The notes under the pieces were generated by a model. That model saw only the letters and a list, made by a program, of their open reading frames with translations. It ran no database searches and had not been told where the DNA came from. 64,000 bases of DNA, from contig CAJQUW010008619.1 of NCBI GenBank assembly GCA_907163375.1, forward strand, positions 310,001-374,000, given 5' to 3'. Below are positions 34,701 through 49,700 of the stretch, piece by piece. Source of the DNA: Prostheceraeus crozeri (lineage: Eukaryota; Platyhelminthes; Polycladida; Euryleptidae). The position numbers and the translations under genes were made by a program. The first letter of the stretch is position 1, and each line of letters starts with the position of its first letter.

Positions 34701-37700
34701 CCATTGGTGGCGAGTGTGTCTTGATGAAGCTCAACTCGCTACTAACAAATATGAGTCGAAAGCAGCAACAATGGCCAAGAGTTTAAGTGCTGAGAACAGA
34801 TGGTGTATCACTGGAACTCCAATCACATCTTCTATTAAAGGTACTTGACCCAGATTAGACTATTGACCTGCTTCAGTGTGTCTTTTACATTGCCATGGTA
34901 TTATCAATTTATCATATCAACTAGGGTCATATTTCTATAGTAATTAATTTCGTCCCACTCTTCGTTCTTTGATCTTTTCAAATCTCAATATTATGCTCTT
35001 TTGCTTTAAATCATTTAGACATTTCTTTCTGGAAATGTTAGCCTTGAATAACCGGATTATTCTCAGGCAGTGCGCATATCTTACTCATTATTTACAACCA
35101 CAACTGATGCTCAGGCGATTGGTTCTCCATCACTTAATCTGCCTCGATGAGTATTATTGTCATACCTGTTTCAAATACCGTGGTATCCATCATCAGTGGC
35201 GATAATACAACAAACGGACAGGGTTATATATAATTTTGGACATGAAATCGATGATGAACACATTAAAAAAACGAGATCCGGACAGTCGCAAGGCAAGAGT
35301 ACAAACTAAAATCGTCAGTGTGCATAGAAATAGTTGGTCACCAACTAAAATAAATGTAGAAGCGGATGATGTTTGATTGTTCATGAGGTTTTGACGTGAT
35401 TTTATGATGAGTGATCCTGCTATTTTTGTGTATTTTGTTTTTGTTAGCATTTCTAATATGTTAATTTGTTAATATGCATGGAAATTTCTGATGCTGGTTT
35501 CCCTGTAACATGTCCTCGAATTCTTGTTTGCAATTGTCGTTGAGTTTCTCCGATGTAACGATCGGGGCATCGTTCACAGTAATATTCATAGACCGGGTCT
35601 CTTTTTTAAATGTATTCATTCTCGATTTCATGTCCAAAATTGTATATAACCCTGTCCGTTTGTTGTATTATCGCCATTGATGATGGATACCACGGTATTT
35701 GAAACCGTTCAGTCAATAAATCGTAATCGTGCAAAATCTCCACGGCTTCTAGCTTGTAATAAAGTATTATTGTCTCTAGAAACTTCTCAATCAACATACT
35801 TGTGAAAATTTGCCTCAACAATTGCAGTCTAGTCTTCACTCATCACTTCCGATTTTCTGATGCGTGCTGATGTAGGCACACAGTCGGACACGACTACTTT
35901 TAAATTCATTGAGAGACTCTAATCATGGATCAAGTGTTTTGGCACGTCAAGCTCGTTGCAAATATTTCAGGCCTGTGTGATCAATCTTCAAAATGTAAAT
36001 ATCGTTAATCAGTGTTGACACATTTCTACACAGAAACTTGCTCCGTTCGTTCAGGTTAATAGAAGTGAAGCGTCGTATCTCACATACTATTGGAGATGAC
36101 ACATTCAACAATGAGCAGTCAGTCGGCTTTTGAACATCAGCCAGTGAGCTGAGGAGACGGCGGTGAAATCTCAAGGCCAACCAATTTTCGTGAACCTGCT
36201 ATCTTCTTTAATAATGATCTGAATTCTTCGAATCTGAAGAAATTGTGGCAATCGAAGCACTTTGCTTGAATTTACAGCAAAGCGACGCACGACCTTTTCC
36301 TTTGTAAGGTATTAGGAATTCCTTTTTGCCCACTTACTAAGTTTCAGCATGTGCCATCGTTTTGAATCAGTCTGCAATTATAGGAAACTGAAAGATTTAA
36401 ACAATCCAATTCTGTGCATTTATGACTTCGTCGATTCAATCGATAATACAAAATTCAAATAATCAGATTCATACACTTCCTTGTATATTATATATCCTTG
36501 TATCATATTCGCTTCCGCTTCCAATTATTGGAGACCGGACATGGGCTACACACCTCCCTATTTCGAGCCCCTTTTTCTTCATTTTCCATTTTTTTACGAG
36601 TTATAGGTTCTGAAGTTAACACTTTGCAGTCTCCACGAACTTTCTGTCGTAACCCCCAGCTGACTTGTATGCGTTTTTTTTGACTTGCCAAAAAGTCAAA
36701 TATTTTTCAAATTTACTGAAAATTTTAATCTTTGGGAAATTGTGAAATAAAAACGTCACATTTTCCCAACACGTGTGTAGTAAAACAAATATTATGCGAC
36801 CAAGAGAGTGTTTGAGAATGCTACAATGAAATGGCCTCAAGACACACCGATCCTCATTGTATAAAGTTGTCATTGAGAAAATGATACTGAGGCTTTCTGA
36901 TTTCGAATACCAGTATTCTGAGATAATACACCTGCGTTTTCATCATAATGAGAAAATTAGAAGTAACTATATTTAGTAATGCAGGTGCCAATTTGTGAAT
37001 AGGTGTAATAGGGGAAGCACTAAATATGACAACTATTACTTAACTCGTATCAAGACTTCAGGTCAAAAGTCAGAAGTGCCTCGCCTCGCCCTGACACGCG
37101 AATTTCGTCAGTCATTAGTATTATGACACTTTCGGAAGCGGAAGCGATCGTCAGGCATTCGCTTCCGCTTCCACAGTCCTGCTTCCAATAGCTATCTATC
37201 ATTCACGGCAACTGAACTTTGCAACTGTTTTTACAGATCTGCAACGATTTCTGGGGCTTCTCAGCATTGATCCCTTCTGGGTACCTCAATGGTGGGACAA
37301 TCTTGTTGTTCATCCTTTTCGGAAGCTACAACTGGTGAAAGATCCTTCGTGTAAGGAGTTACTGTTGTCGACGTTGGTGCCAATGCTGTCCAGATACATG
37401 TGGAGAACTCACAAGATAGATGTCATGGATCAGGTATGCTGATGCCGTAGAATTGTATCATTCATGTATTCGTGTGATGTGTGTAGACAGAGCCGACGCT
37501 AATAACTGTTTCTAAATATTTGTACACTGATGAGAGGTTGGGAATCCTTCTGAACATGTATTTCTGTTTTCTGCTTTCGAAAAACATGAAGCTATTATTT
37601 ATTCAACACAATAAGAAGCGCGTGTTCAAAACCATGAGATAAAGCATGTGATATAACCCTTTCCATATGGGGGCTTCTCAAACGAAGGAGCTCTCGATCA

Positions 37701-40700
37701 TGCACACATAAGTCTCGTCGTCAAAGCGTCACTGCATCCACCCGCTTGACCAAGCATGCCTCCGAGATAACAAAACTGTGGAGTAAGTTCAGACTGATCC
37801 TGGCCAATCTGAACATCATAGTTGTTAGTGGCGGGGGAGAGACATTTGAAGTCGTGATCAGCTTTCAATGATCCCCCAATCCCCTGAGCATTTGTGGTGG
37901 ATTCATCTCTCTTTAGTGTATTTTCAAACTTTTTTCTAAAAAGTTTTGTGCTGTTACGGCACATTTCCTAAGTAAACTTTGCGAATCCTCAATTCGTATA
38001 TCGTCTCTATGATACCATTGAAAGTACCCTGGCCTGGAGAGTATAATTTCCATGATGCACTGGAAAGGTTACTTTTTGAAAGAAGCTCTCACATTCCACA
38101 TACTGATTCTTGATTGTATTCTATGCGTGAATCAATAGTATCAAAGTGATTTTTCAGTTCATTTGACTTAACTATTATTTATTTCAACATTGATATTTGT
38201 TATAGATATAAATTATTAGATATGAAATTATTTATCATAAATATAATTATAATTTTAATAATTCTTTAATTATGATAATTTTTAGGAGATTTTTAACCAA
38301 TATTCGGTGAATTTTCAAAGTTTCTGCAAAAATTTGGAAAATCAAAACTAAAAGTAAGCCAAGGCTGCTGTTCGAAAGTATAAGTTATAAATACATCATA
38401 ATCTCTTGAGAAGGCGAAATATTAAGTTTAAATATTAGGCAATATGAATTTTCGAATGTATATTTACAAAAAAGCAAAAAGCACCACAGCTTGCGGGCAC
38501 AACACTTACGTATAAGGACAATAACAAGAACATTAATTAAACCACTTTGCTCTGTGATGAAAATCCACACTCCCGAAGTCTTCTTTCATAAAATCTACGG
38601 TGTCTCTGAATGAACCACAGAGTCAGGTAGACTATTCCACAGGGATGTTATCCGATGACTGAAAAATTCGTCTGAAGTCGCAATGTGGATATCCAATGTC
38701 TTCTATCCTCATAGAATGACCTGTTCTAATGATGTCGGTAAGCTTGAAGAAGTTCTCGAATGGTAAGTCAACTTCTTGATGGACATCTTATTCACTAGTA
38801 CTAAATCAAAAATATCTTTTCATTTCGAGAGATTCGATTCGATGTATAGTATCATCAGACTGATCTATAATAATCACCGTAAGATCAGCTTCTTAGAAAT
38901 ACAATATATCAAAGTTCGGTAGAAATATAGAGTTATGAGTCTGTGACAAATCGACAAACCTAATAGTTAACATACTGTCTGTCGACAGTTTAGAAATGCT
39001 TTCAGAAATCATTGGTCACACGGTCCAATATCTATGGTTCATACAGCTCATACATCGAGAAAGTATTTTTGTTTGGCAGAAAGCTGTGGTGACCATAGAA
39101 ATTGATAACAACTTCAGATAAACAATTTATTTCTATGGTGGCGACAATTCGGTTACACCACTATCGATTGAACTCGCGCTTCGCGCTCGTGCAATCTCTC
39201 GTGGTGTGACCTTTAGTTACATTCGACATGCATTTGAAATGCATGATGAAGAGCAGTCCACCTGGGAGCAGTACTCAGTCAGTTGTCGAACATAGCCTAT
39301 ATAATGCTAAATGCTTTCATGAAGTGTTACGGATTCTTTGTGAAAAACAACGCAAGATCAGATGTGCTCGGGCATTCCCTTTGAGAATATTTCTCTACAG
39401 TGAGAAGAGACAGCTTTGGCCTGTTTTCAGCTGCTGTGGCTTAATTTTTTATCTTATTTGATGAAAATGAAAAATAAAATTGCTACTTGATTATTTTTCA
39501 TATTATAAAAATTCTGATGCATCGCTTATAGTGCGAACATGAGGAAGTGAGAACAAATGAAAGCCACCCTTGTAAAGTTCTCATCTCAAATATATTGTAT
39601 TAAGAGATAGTTAAGAGTGGGTATATCTCCTTCCCATGATCTCGGTACACTCCAAAGCACGATGTGGATTGGGTTAAAGATCTCTGAATTCAACAACGCT
39701 GGTGTGACTTAATTTTGTGTTGCCGTCTGTCGCTGAGAATTTCCATTTCCTTTTCAGATCAATTTGAAATCTCAGTCTGTCAATGTGCACTATCTCCAAT
39801 TCTCGGCCGTAGAACGGTTCATTTACAACACATGCTTAGAGGAGGCACGGACACGCCTGAGAATAATGTATTCCCAAGTGGGAGACAGCGCCAATTCTCC
39901 GTTAGAAAATGTCTCCGGAGATGTCTATGACAAGATTATGGCCAATGTCAGCCGCGTTCGACAGTCATGTAGTCATCCCTCCCTCATAAGAACAAAGAAA
40001 GAGAACCTGTTCAAGCTGCAAGCCAAGTAAGACTTGAAATTTCGTGCTACGTTTTTACAATCATCGGCCAGCGCAGCAAGAGATGCATTGTTGATTAATT
40101 CCAAACTACTATGTCAATAGTATCGCTATCTGGAACGGTGATTACTTAGACCTTTTTGAAAGTTGAATGTCTATGCACAGGGGTTTGATTTTCAGATGGC
40201 GAATTAAAGTTCGCCCAATCATAGATTCTTCCAATCATTGCAATATATTAAATAATTCTTTGCACTTGCTTAATTACTTGATGACCGAATCTCAGCCCTT
40301 GGCTCGCGAACGGCACAGATGACATGATCGCATCTTCTCCATTCATTTCTGCATTTCTCGATTCTTGTCCAGGTTATCTCGTACAGCTTTAACATCGGAT
40401 CGCACCATCTAATTTGAGGTCTACCTCTCGGTCTTTAGTGTCCCCAAGGCCTCCATTCCGTTATTTTGGTGGCCCATCTGTTGTCGCTCCTCCTTATTAC
40501 ATGGCCAGCTCATCTTTTCGAAATGTCTATGATGTCCTTCACCTTCGATCTCTCTACCTCATGTCTTCATTCGATATATGTTGTATTAGTCGCGTTCTTG
40601 TTACTGGTCGTTCCATTGCTCTTTGGATGACTTGAAGAAAGTGTTCATCCTTTTCTGTGAGTCTCCATGTTTCACAAGCACAAGTCAGCGATGGTATTAC

Positions 40701-43700
40701 ATGAAGACACGCGCTTTCACCTCTGAGGAAACTTTTCTGGTCGTGAGTATGTCGCGCAGTTTACTGAATGTATGCCATCCCGAATGTTTCCTTCTAGTAA
40801 GTTCCTTTCTCGTTTTTCATGTTGATTGACCGCCGAGGTAGATGAAGTGATCGGCTTTCCGGACTGGTTTGCCATCCAACTTGATATCATCATGACTGAT
40901 GCAAAAATCGTTTGCCATCCACTGACTTTTGTGAGGATGGAATTCTAAACAATTGGATGGATTCTTAACACAAAGAATAGCAGCAGGAACTTTAAGCAGT
41001 TATCTTGATATCTAAATATCCTAATACAAAGCATGAGATTAAATGAAGATCACACGTTCATATGTGCACAGCGCCCCATCTAACAGAAGTGACGGACTCA
41101 GCAATCATTACACTTTCAGCACTACCACAAAAGCAGAAGTCCTCCAACAGTTAAAGAAGCAGAACATCGGAGCTATGGTGGAGCATTTTCGTCGTTATCA
41201 ACTGAACATGAATGGCCAAGCAGGTCTCAAGATCCTTGAAGGAGAATATGAAGAAGCGGCGAATCTCTACAGAACTCTGCTAGTTGAAGCAAGGCGAGAG
41301 AAAGAATTTATTGATGTCGATACCCTTCAACAGCTCCATGTCTTTGTGAATTTGAAATGGCTTTTAACGGCTCATCAACACGATATCTCAGGTAAACACC
41401 TCCTCTTTGGGGGCACTGTTGAATGGATATGAAACATTTGCAGGGTTCGTGTGCCTCGTTGGTGTCCTGGGAACTCCTGGAAAATTGTCCTGATGAAATA
41501 ATAGACACAAGTATCATGGTGTCATGTGTTAGAGACATATCCTGGCTAACATGGGCACATTTTCTTAACATCTAATTGGAATTTTATCCAAGTAGAGGTT
41601 AAGTTAATGAACAGTGACACCTTAAAGCTTTTAACAAGGCAATACATCAAACTCGTCTTCATAAACTGTAACGAAGTATAACTCCGAAGAATGTTGAATA
41701 CTTGTGAATTAACAAAAATCGCAGAGAAGTGTAGGCTTATCTGTAATTTTGATGTGTAAAAGTTATGTGGTGTCGAAATTCTCATCTAGAAATTCCTTGG
41801 CATATTAGTTTAGCACTTCAGTATTATGAAGGCAGCTATATCTTCATAAATCTGTTCTACTTTTCTCATTAATTCTTCATTTCAACACCGAACGAGACCA
41901 ATGACTGCTTTATTTGGAGCTTAACACTAAATTTGACCATGAAATCTGTCAAACTCCTTCAGTTAAGGGATTTTGTCTGAGCGGCAGCGGTGTAGAATAA
42001 TGGAACCAACGCTTCCTTGCGTGTAGTTGAAAGCGACTAAAAGTGCCATTATAACATCGACACGGTGAGTCTTCTGAAGCTGGAATTTATTGGTATCTAA
42101 TCTCTAAAGTGAGGTGCTCGCACTAAATCCTATGCAGGTCTTGTTGCAATGACCATGAACCATTTTAGAGATTCCCCGACTTTCCGCAGTGAGCTGGTTT
42201 TCATAGACACCCCCCGTTTGCCAGATCGGCTAATTGCAGCTGTAAAATTGCATATAAGACAACTCTAAAGAGTTGACATCTTCAACATGTCAAGTTTCAG
42301 CGCTAATCTGAGCAATTCATGAACATCTTCAGCCAGACTTTGGAACGCAAAAGTTAAACATTGCGGAAATGCATGTTTACAATTCTCATCAACTTATTTA
42401 TATTTTCCGGCATTTATTCTCAAACACATGTTCTGTAGGAAGGCTCTGTAAAATACTGTAATCAATTCGTTGCCTAAGAATAATTTCTCTATCTTCTAAG
42501 GTTGGATGCTTTTACAGATATTCTAATTACTGATTCTTTTTCTGGACTACCTAACATAGCTAAGTTAGTATGCTGAAAACTCGAAAAAATGTTTTTGAAC
42601 AAAGCACATTTTCTTTATATTCAAAATCTAAAAACGAATTATGAAGCCAGAGTTTTTCAGTTGGTCTCCTCCTGCCTCGGATACTTGCCTTTTATATTTG
42701 TTGTTATGTTATTAAACGAATCCTAGCTATTAAAAAGAATATAATTTTAATTTCTTCTCACTTAACTGTTATACATTCCCTTTTCATGATAGCCAGCTTC
42801 ATCGTTGTACTTGATGCAGGATCTACATCGGGATTAAGATCAATCCGGCCTTCATTTAATGACATCAAAGTATCATTTCTAAATCAACGGGTATTGCTGT
42901 TTTTTCGTGCCCAGCAGTCGCATGGTACAATATGAAAATGCTCCTATCAATAGATGAAGGTTTACTTGCATCAGCTATCTTCATAAAATTCCCCTGTCAC
43001 TGCAGGTTGTTATCATAAAACTATTCGTAGTTGTATTGTTATGTGATGTTTATCAACCATTTATTCATTTTAAGTAATGGTTTTTTTAACACTAACTTTT
43101 AGAACGATGGGGTATAAATAATGAAAATGTTCCCAAAATACAAATTGACTTTTTTAAAAAGCACTTGATTTTTGTTTGATGAAAGTCTTATGAAATACAT
43201 TTCATGACATAAAACAACACTGTTTACAAAATTTTAATGAAAAAGTAAAAGTGAATTAAAAGAAGTATCATGAAGACGATCTGTTTATACGAATATTAGC
43301 AGCAATATTTCGCAGACAACTTGTCTGCATCATCAGGCATTATGAATAAGAAACTGACCGACGCTGTGCTAAATTGCTTCACACAGCAAATTAATCGATA
43401 ATCTAACTGTAAGTAAAAATTATCTCCGCTGCACTCATTTTACCTTCAGTTGAATTATCAATTAGTTTTGTGTGTGAGGCAATTTAGTGCAGCGTCGGTC
43501 AGTTTCTTTGTCACAATTACCTGATGATGCTGACAGCTAGTGACCGATTGTCTGCGAAATGTTGTTGATAATATTGTAAGCAGATCGTCCGCAAATGCTT
43601 CTAGTGTCCACGAAGAGCTGTATGCTCACTACCCAGTAATTTAAAAATAAATTAATCGGATACTTAAATCACTAAAAAGCATCAAAAGGAAAGTCCTAAA

Positions 43701-46700
43701 TGTGAGTCTCAAAAAGTCCTAAAACTGAATCTTAGATTTTTGTAGACACCCTGTATCAATGAACATTTTACTTTTCAGCAGTTGATCTAACTTTAGTTAT
43801 TGATTTCAAAATAAGTAACGTAGCCCCCTGCTGTTTCTTTCAAGTATCATATAATATAACCGTTTATTTAAGAAACTATTTTCATATTTGCCATGGATAA
43901 ATGATAAAATGATAGAAAATGATATAATTTCCCAGCTAAAGCTTACGGAAATCAATATTATAACGCCTAATAAAAAAGAAGATGGTGAATACCACATCGT
44001 CATTCAACATTAACTTTACTTCTTTCAAATCTTGTGGCTCGAGTTAGTCATCGCTGTCGATTCTTTTGCATATTCCGCCTCGTCATTAATATCCACATCA
44101 GGGTTGCAACTGGCAGCCGACCAGTTTTAGATCGAATGATGTCCAACGGTCTAATTTGAGCAGCTGCAAGTCTTGATTAGTAGGTTATAGAGACGACGGC
44201 CTGGTTCCGGCCGGTTTTGACTCCGCCGGCCGGCCGCGGCCGCCAAAAACCTGACCGGTTCCAAACCTGGTGCACATTGTCTGCACATAATCACTAAAAA
44301 GTTGTGAGTTGAATCACAAACTCTGAAATTTATTCATGCAATCCACTCTCGAAATGAACCCGCTCTTAAATTGCAGAAAATCATGTAACCTTTGGTTTAT
44401 AATGTGGTAAGTCAGTTGATTGTCGAACGTTGTACTGTTTTTCCTTGACGGTCAACTTAGCCTTAAATTCCACGAACATATTTCATAGCCTTAAAATTCA
44501 GTTGAAATGCGAGCTTCATTAATGACTAACTTTCAACAGGACGATCAATTCAAGAAGACAAGTTGATGGAGGAAGTCACTGCGCTGCACAAACACTACAT
44601 CAAACGAACATTGAAGAAGGCTGCCTCTGCCATCGACGGTTGGCGACAATATCAGAAAGAATTGACGAAGACTGTTTCACCGAGAGTATTGAGAGATTGG
44701 ATGGAAGAGGCTGTTGCCATCGTTTACGAAGGCGGACATTTGAAAACGTTGATGGATCATGTCAATTCATCGTCTATATCGAATTTGTTGGGTTTTACTG
44801 TATTCAGAAACCAGGATTCCGGCGAGTAAGTCGTTAACCAATGCCAAATGGAGTTTTCGTTCATCAATTACCATCTTTTTGTTGCACTTGGCATCTCAAG
44901 GGACATATGAATTTTTTTTTTTACGGGTTTTACGTCACTTTTTACCCCTACTGGGGTCTTGGACGGTGCTGACTTAAGTCAGACTTTGTTTGGAGCGTTG
45001 TGGTGTTTTGTAGTCCGGATGCCCTTCCTGCCGACTTCCAATGACACTTTCCGGGTTCGACCTCTGGACCATGAGATCGCTAGTCCAAGTACGCAACCAC
45101 TGTGCCACGGACACCTCCATGAATGTAATACGCTGATGTTAATGTTGCATGCATTTATGAGCTTCATCCAAGACTACTATGGCTTCCGTCAGAATATGAG
45201 TATAGTACCTTTAGTGCTTGTAAAAATTTGCTTTGTACATGGTTCCCTCACTTTGTCAACATGATCATTGCCGGACATTTTTGAGAACACATCAAAAGCA
45301 CAAAATTTCCCTAAGCAGATGCCAAAGATTCTTAGAATCAAATCTGTATTTACATTTTTTAATTGTTGGGCCTTTCACTATGCTTTATATAATCAACAAT
45401 CCATTCCTTGATGGCTTCTCATAAGTTTGACGAATTTTCAGTGCAAAATGTTAAAGACAAATTAGGAATTTTCTCTTGATTTACCCCCATGCAGATATTT
45501 GTCAACCAAGAGAACAGGAAGAAGAGCTGTCTTTATTAAATAGTTATGATTTGATATGGACCCTTAAACTTTTTCTCATACAGATCTGCAACATATTGTT
45601 GGGGAAGTATTAACATAGTCATGCTTGTTTCTGATTTGTCTCATCAATAAAATTCAATTACTTATATGAATAATCACTAAATGACATTGTAGAAGACGCT
45701 CTTAGAGACTCCGCTTCTAAATATGCCACTTTCCGCTTCGCAACCAATGGTCATGCCATTGATTTTGACAATGTTAAGATCCCGGACCATGAATTGATTT
45801 GGAGACGTCTTACGAGAGATTGACCCACATACCCGTACAAATAATACTCCAATATTCAGTTTGATTGACCAATTAGATGTAATTGACTAATTTTTGAGGA
45901 AAATTTTTTAAATGATGGAGTCGATATCTCTGCTTCAAGTTTGTTTTCTGTAACTTTATTGAGATACCGATGATAGCAATAGAAAAAACCTCTCCCGAGT
46001 GAAAATTACTGCCGATGTATGACTGTATAAAATTCAATAAAATACCATCAACCTTTGATGAACAGGCGTCACGAGACTGTTGCAACGAGAATTAGAGTTT
46101 TGTAAATCACTCTTTCATTATCTGTGCTAGTTCTGCCACGACTAAGCGTCTGGACGCGAAACGTCGGCACAATTATATTTTATTGAATTTTATACAGTCA
46201 TACATCGGCAGTAATTTTCACTCGGGAGAGGTTTTTTCTATTGCTATCATCGGAATCATGGTCCTCCCGCCTTCTGCTATTGCATACATTTATTGAGATA
46301 GTACAGAATTTCGTGTTTGAGTAATTACATTTACATGTGGTAGCAGACCCTCTCTAGCGGGAAGAGGCACAGGAGAAGAAGTAGTAGCAAATATCTTGAG
46401 ATGAATCGGAATTGGATAATTATGTTGAGGATGTTGAGATTAAATGTTTTTGAAAATTTAGCTGGGTTAATTTATAATTTAGCTATCATTGACTCAAAAT
46501 ATCGCGATTTTTGTCAAACCCGACACAAACACGGAATTTTTGTTCAGCCCGATACGAATCCGACTGTACACCTGAAAATATTGTAGTACAGTGTTGTACA
46601 ACAAAATTGCCCATCCTGTTAATTTCGGAGGAGTGGCTTCACACGCTTTTAGTTTCACTTGGAAGATGCCCTGACTAGTCATTGTATATTAGTGTTTTAG

Positions 46701-49700
46701 TTGGAAAGAGTCAGGTTTTTGGAGATGTCAATTATTATTTTCTATTATTTTTCAAAATTTGTTTTGCTTTTAGTTTTGTTTCTTTTTACATTTTTCTAGC
46801 CATTCTTACGAGACTGAGATGCATGTTCAAGATTAATTTGTATTAGAAAATGTTACAAGAGGTTGTGCGGTGATGTTGTCATTGTTCGATTTGAGGACAC
46901 CCAATTCGTTCGATGGATCGACAACCATTTTATTAGCTAAAGCGCTTTTCGGTCCACACCGCTGGCCATTTTCAAAGCAATGATATTTATTATACACAAA
47001 TTTGAAAATATCTATAATAGTATTCCAAGAAGTGGACATAGCATCATATGATAACGGGACATTATAAAAGAATAGAAATTTGCGGGCAGTGTAACAGGAA
47101 TTATATAGAAGCAGCACATCTATTATAGATATTTTGAAATTTGTATATAATAAAGGTCATTGCTTTGAAAGTGGACCGAAAAGCGCTCTAGCGAATAATA
47201 TGGTTTTCGATCCATCGAACGAATTGGGTGTCCTCAAATCCAGTGTTGGGCATCGCCAAAAAGAAAGTCAGTTCCGTTAACAATAATCCGTTAATTTGGG
47301 AGTAAAGTAGCGGAAGTTAAAGTTAAACCGTTAATTCGTTAAATTTTATTTTATCTTTAAAATCGTGTTTTAGTTAACATTGTGTCTTCTCAGATAAATT
47401 CCCTGCTATTCTTAGTTTCTTTGATTTTCCTCGGCTAGGGACCCATGCACCTCTTGTGAAAATTTATAAGCCTACATCTTTGCTATACATGTACATGCAG
47501 CTTTTCTCGAAAAATAGTTGTATCACTTTTAGACATCCGTATTAAAATTCTGTAAAATCTGTAGAAAACAAATGAACTGTAGTTATGCAGAATGAATAAC
47601 GCAAGAGGATAGTTGCACGTGATTTGCAAGTTTGGTAAACAAAAGTTAATTCAAAAAAGACTGTGTTAACTTGGTTAAAAATTGAAAAATCAATCAGGAT
47701 TAACAGTTTAACAGGATTAATGATATTTACACTTATTCCTGCGCACTTCAGGGCAAATGCACTCATTCCCGCGCATGAATAGCAAGCGTTCAATATTTCG
47801 GTCCGTAAGGCGTGACCTCTTATCTCTGAACACAGCTTTGCCACTGGAGAATAGTCTTTCTGCAGAGGCACTTGACGGTATGCCAGTATTGAATTTTTTG
47901 AAAAGTTTCAGTAAGACAGAATTATCTCGGAGAGACTTATCGCTGAATTCTTCTTCTTTTCTCCAAATGCCTGATAGCCAGGAATGAACGATGGAAAAAG
48001 CGGATTCACATGAACCACCGCTTTTCCGAGTTTGGGTCATGCCCCGAAAGAAATCGGCATCGTATTCCGAAGCTTCGATGTCTGTCGAATTCTTGCCGTG
48101 ATTAGTTGACTTGACATCATGAGCTGAGCTCTCAGCTGCATATTTATTGAAAAAAGTTAACGGATTAACGGACCTCCATAAGAGTAACGGAAGTTAAACT
48201 AATCGTTAACATTTTTTAGAAAATTAAAAAGTTAAGAAAAAGTTGGCTTCTGTTAATTAGCGGATTGTGCCTAACTGTGCTCAAAGCGAACAATGAATAA
48301 GTGTACAATGAAGATATTCGTATTTTTTTGCAAAATTGATGGGCTGGACAATTTTGCTGCACAACAGTGGAGCTCATCTGCCATTTAATCTTCTTTTCTT
48401 GTGACTCTTTTTTGTACTCTGCTCACGGAATTGAGACTTGTGGGCTATAAAACTCGAAACTCTGTCTAGACTCCCAAATCTCTTTCAGATTTCATCTCCT
48501 GCACTCAATAACAATGCGGTTGTTAGACTCTATGGAGACCAGTCATAGTCGCGTCCTGAGAGTGACGAAGACGCTGAACATCGAAGACGATATCGAAAAC
48601 TCAAAGCTGACTGCTGCAGGCACTATTTGTGCTCCTTCATACGTGGAGATATTCTATCGCTGTTGCGCAGCCAAGCACCGTCTGTCCGATGAAAGTGCTC
48701 CGAAATCAAAGTCGGAGGAGAAATGTGACTTCTGTCGCTGCGAGGATCTGGTCAACGAGTTGGAGAAGGCTGTGTTCGGCAATAAGCGCTCCGCCATGAT
48801 TGGACTCTTCGACGGGTTGCGGAGAATTGTAGAGAGAGAACGCGGCCCGAACGAGCTTGATGACAAAGTGCGACATCGATTGGAAACATTGCGCGCCAGC
48901 TATTACGTAAGTCGGATGACTCATAAATACAAGAGCGGTCACATCAGGGTTTTTAAGAATTTTCCAAATGTAATTCAGCAAATTCCAGGTGTCTGTAGAA
49001 AAAATAGGTGTACGAAGGAATGATGCTTATTGTCATTCTCGGTTCATTAAATGTGAAATCATTTTATTCTGTCACAAACCTTTGTTCTCTGTTTTGAACA
49101 GAACGAAGCAATGGTCGGGGTTCCATGAAGAATTTCCAGAGACTGTGTTGGTCAATTTAGTGATGGCTATAACTCATTTGACGGACTGTGAGTCTGACTG
49201 AAACACAGTGGGTGACGCACATAAATTGCCTGGTCTCTCAACACTTTGCTATCCTACAAACAAGAGACTCATCCGTGTAAATGATAAAATCATGCTCTAA
49301 ATAGCATTTCTGTCAAAAATCAAACATAATCAAGATAGGATAGCCTTTTATTTTATTATGTTTTCCAACACTATTACTCTATGATATCAATTTTGCAGTC
49401 AAACCTGTTGCCACATTTTCTAGTCGCTACCACGAGGTTTTCACATGCTATGCAATTCAATACGTTATCTCGTTTATTTCTTGTGGCTAATTTTAAAACT
49501 GTTGAGCTTATTTATCTCCAGCTTTATCATGCACCTATTCATGCAATATTCAGGTGCATAATCGTTCAATTTCAATTATTTTTTCATCTCATGTGCATCC
49601 CAGGGTCACATTCAAGGTATGTAAATGCATAGGTGGATACTGAAGAAAATATCGCTCGAACAGAATCGGTGATAACTGACGAATACCTTGTGACTACTTT

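Noticed and set aside
36498-37170. Possible element bounded by TTCGCTTCCGCTTCC words in opposite orientation
   Set aside because: The words are short, simple repeats. No target duplication or continuous inverted ends could be traced.
48706-48981. 91-codon minus-strand frame
   Set aside because: Antisense of SHPRH exon 12.
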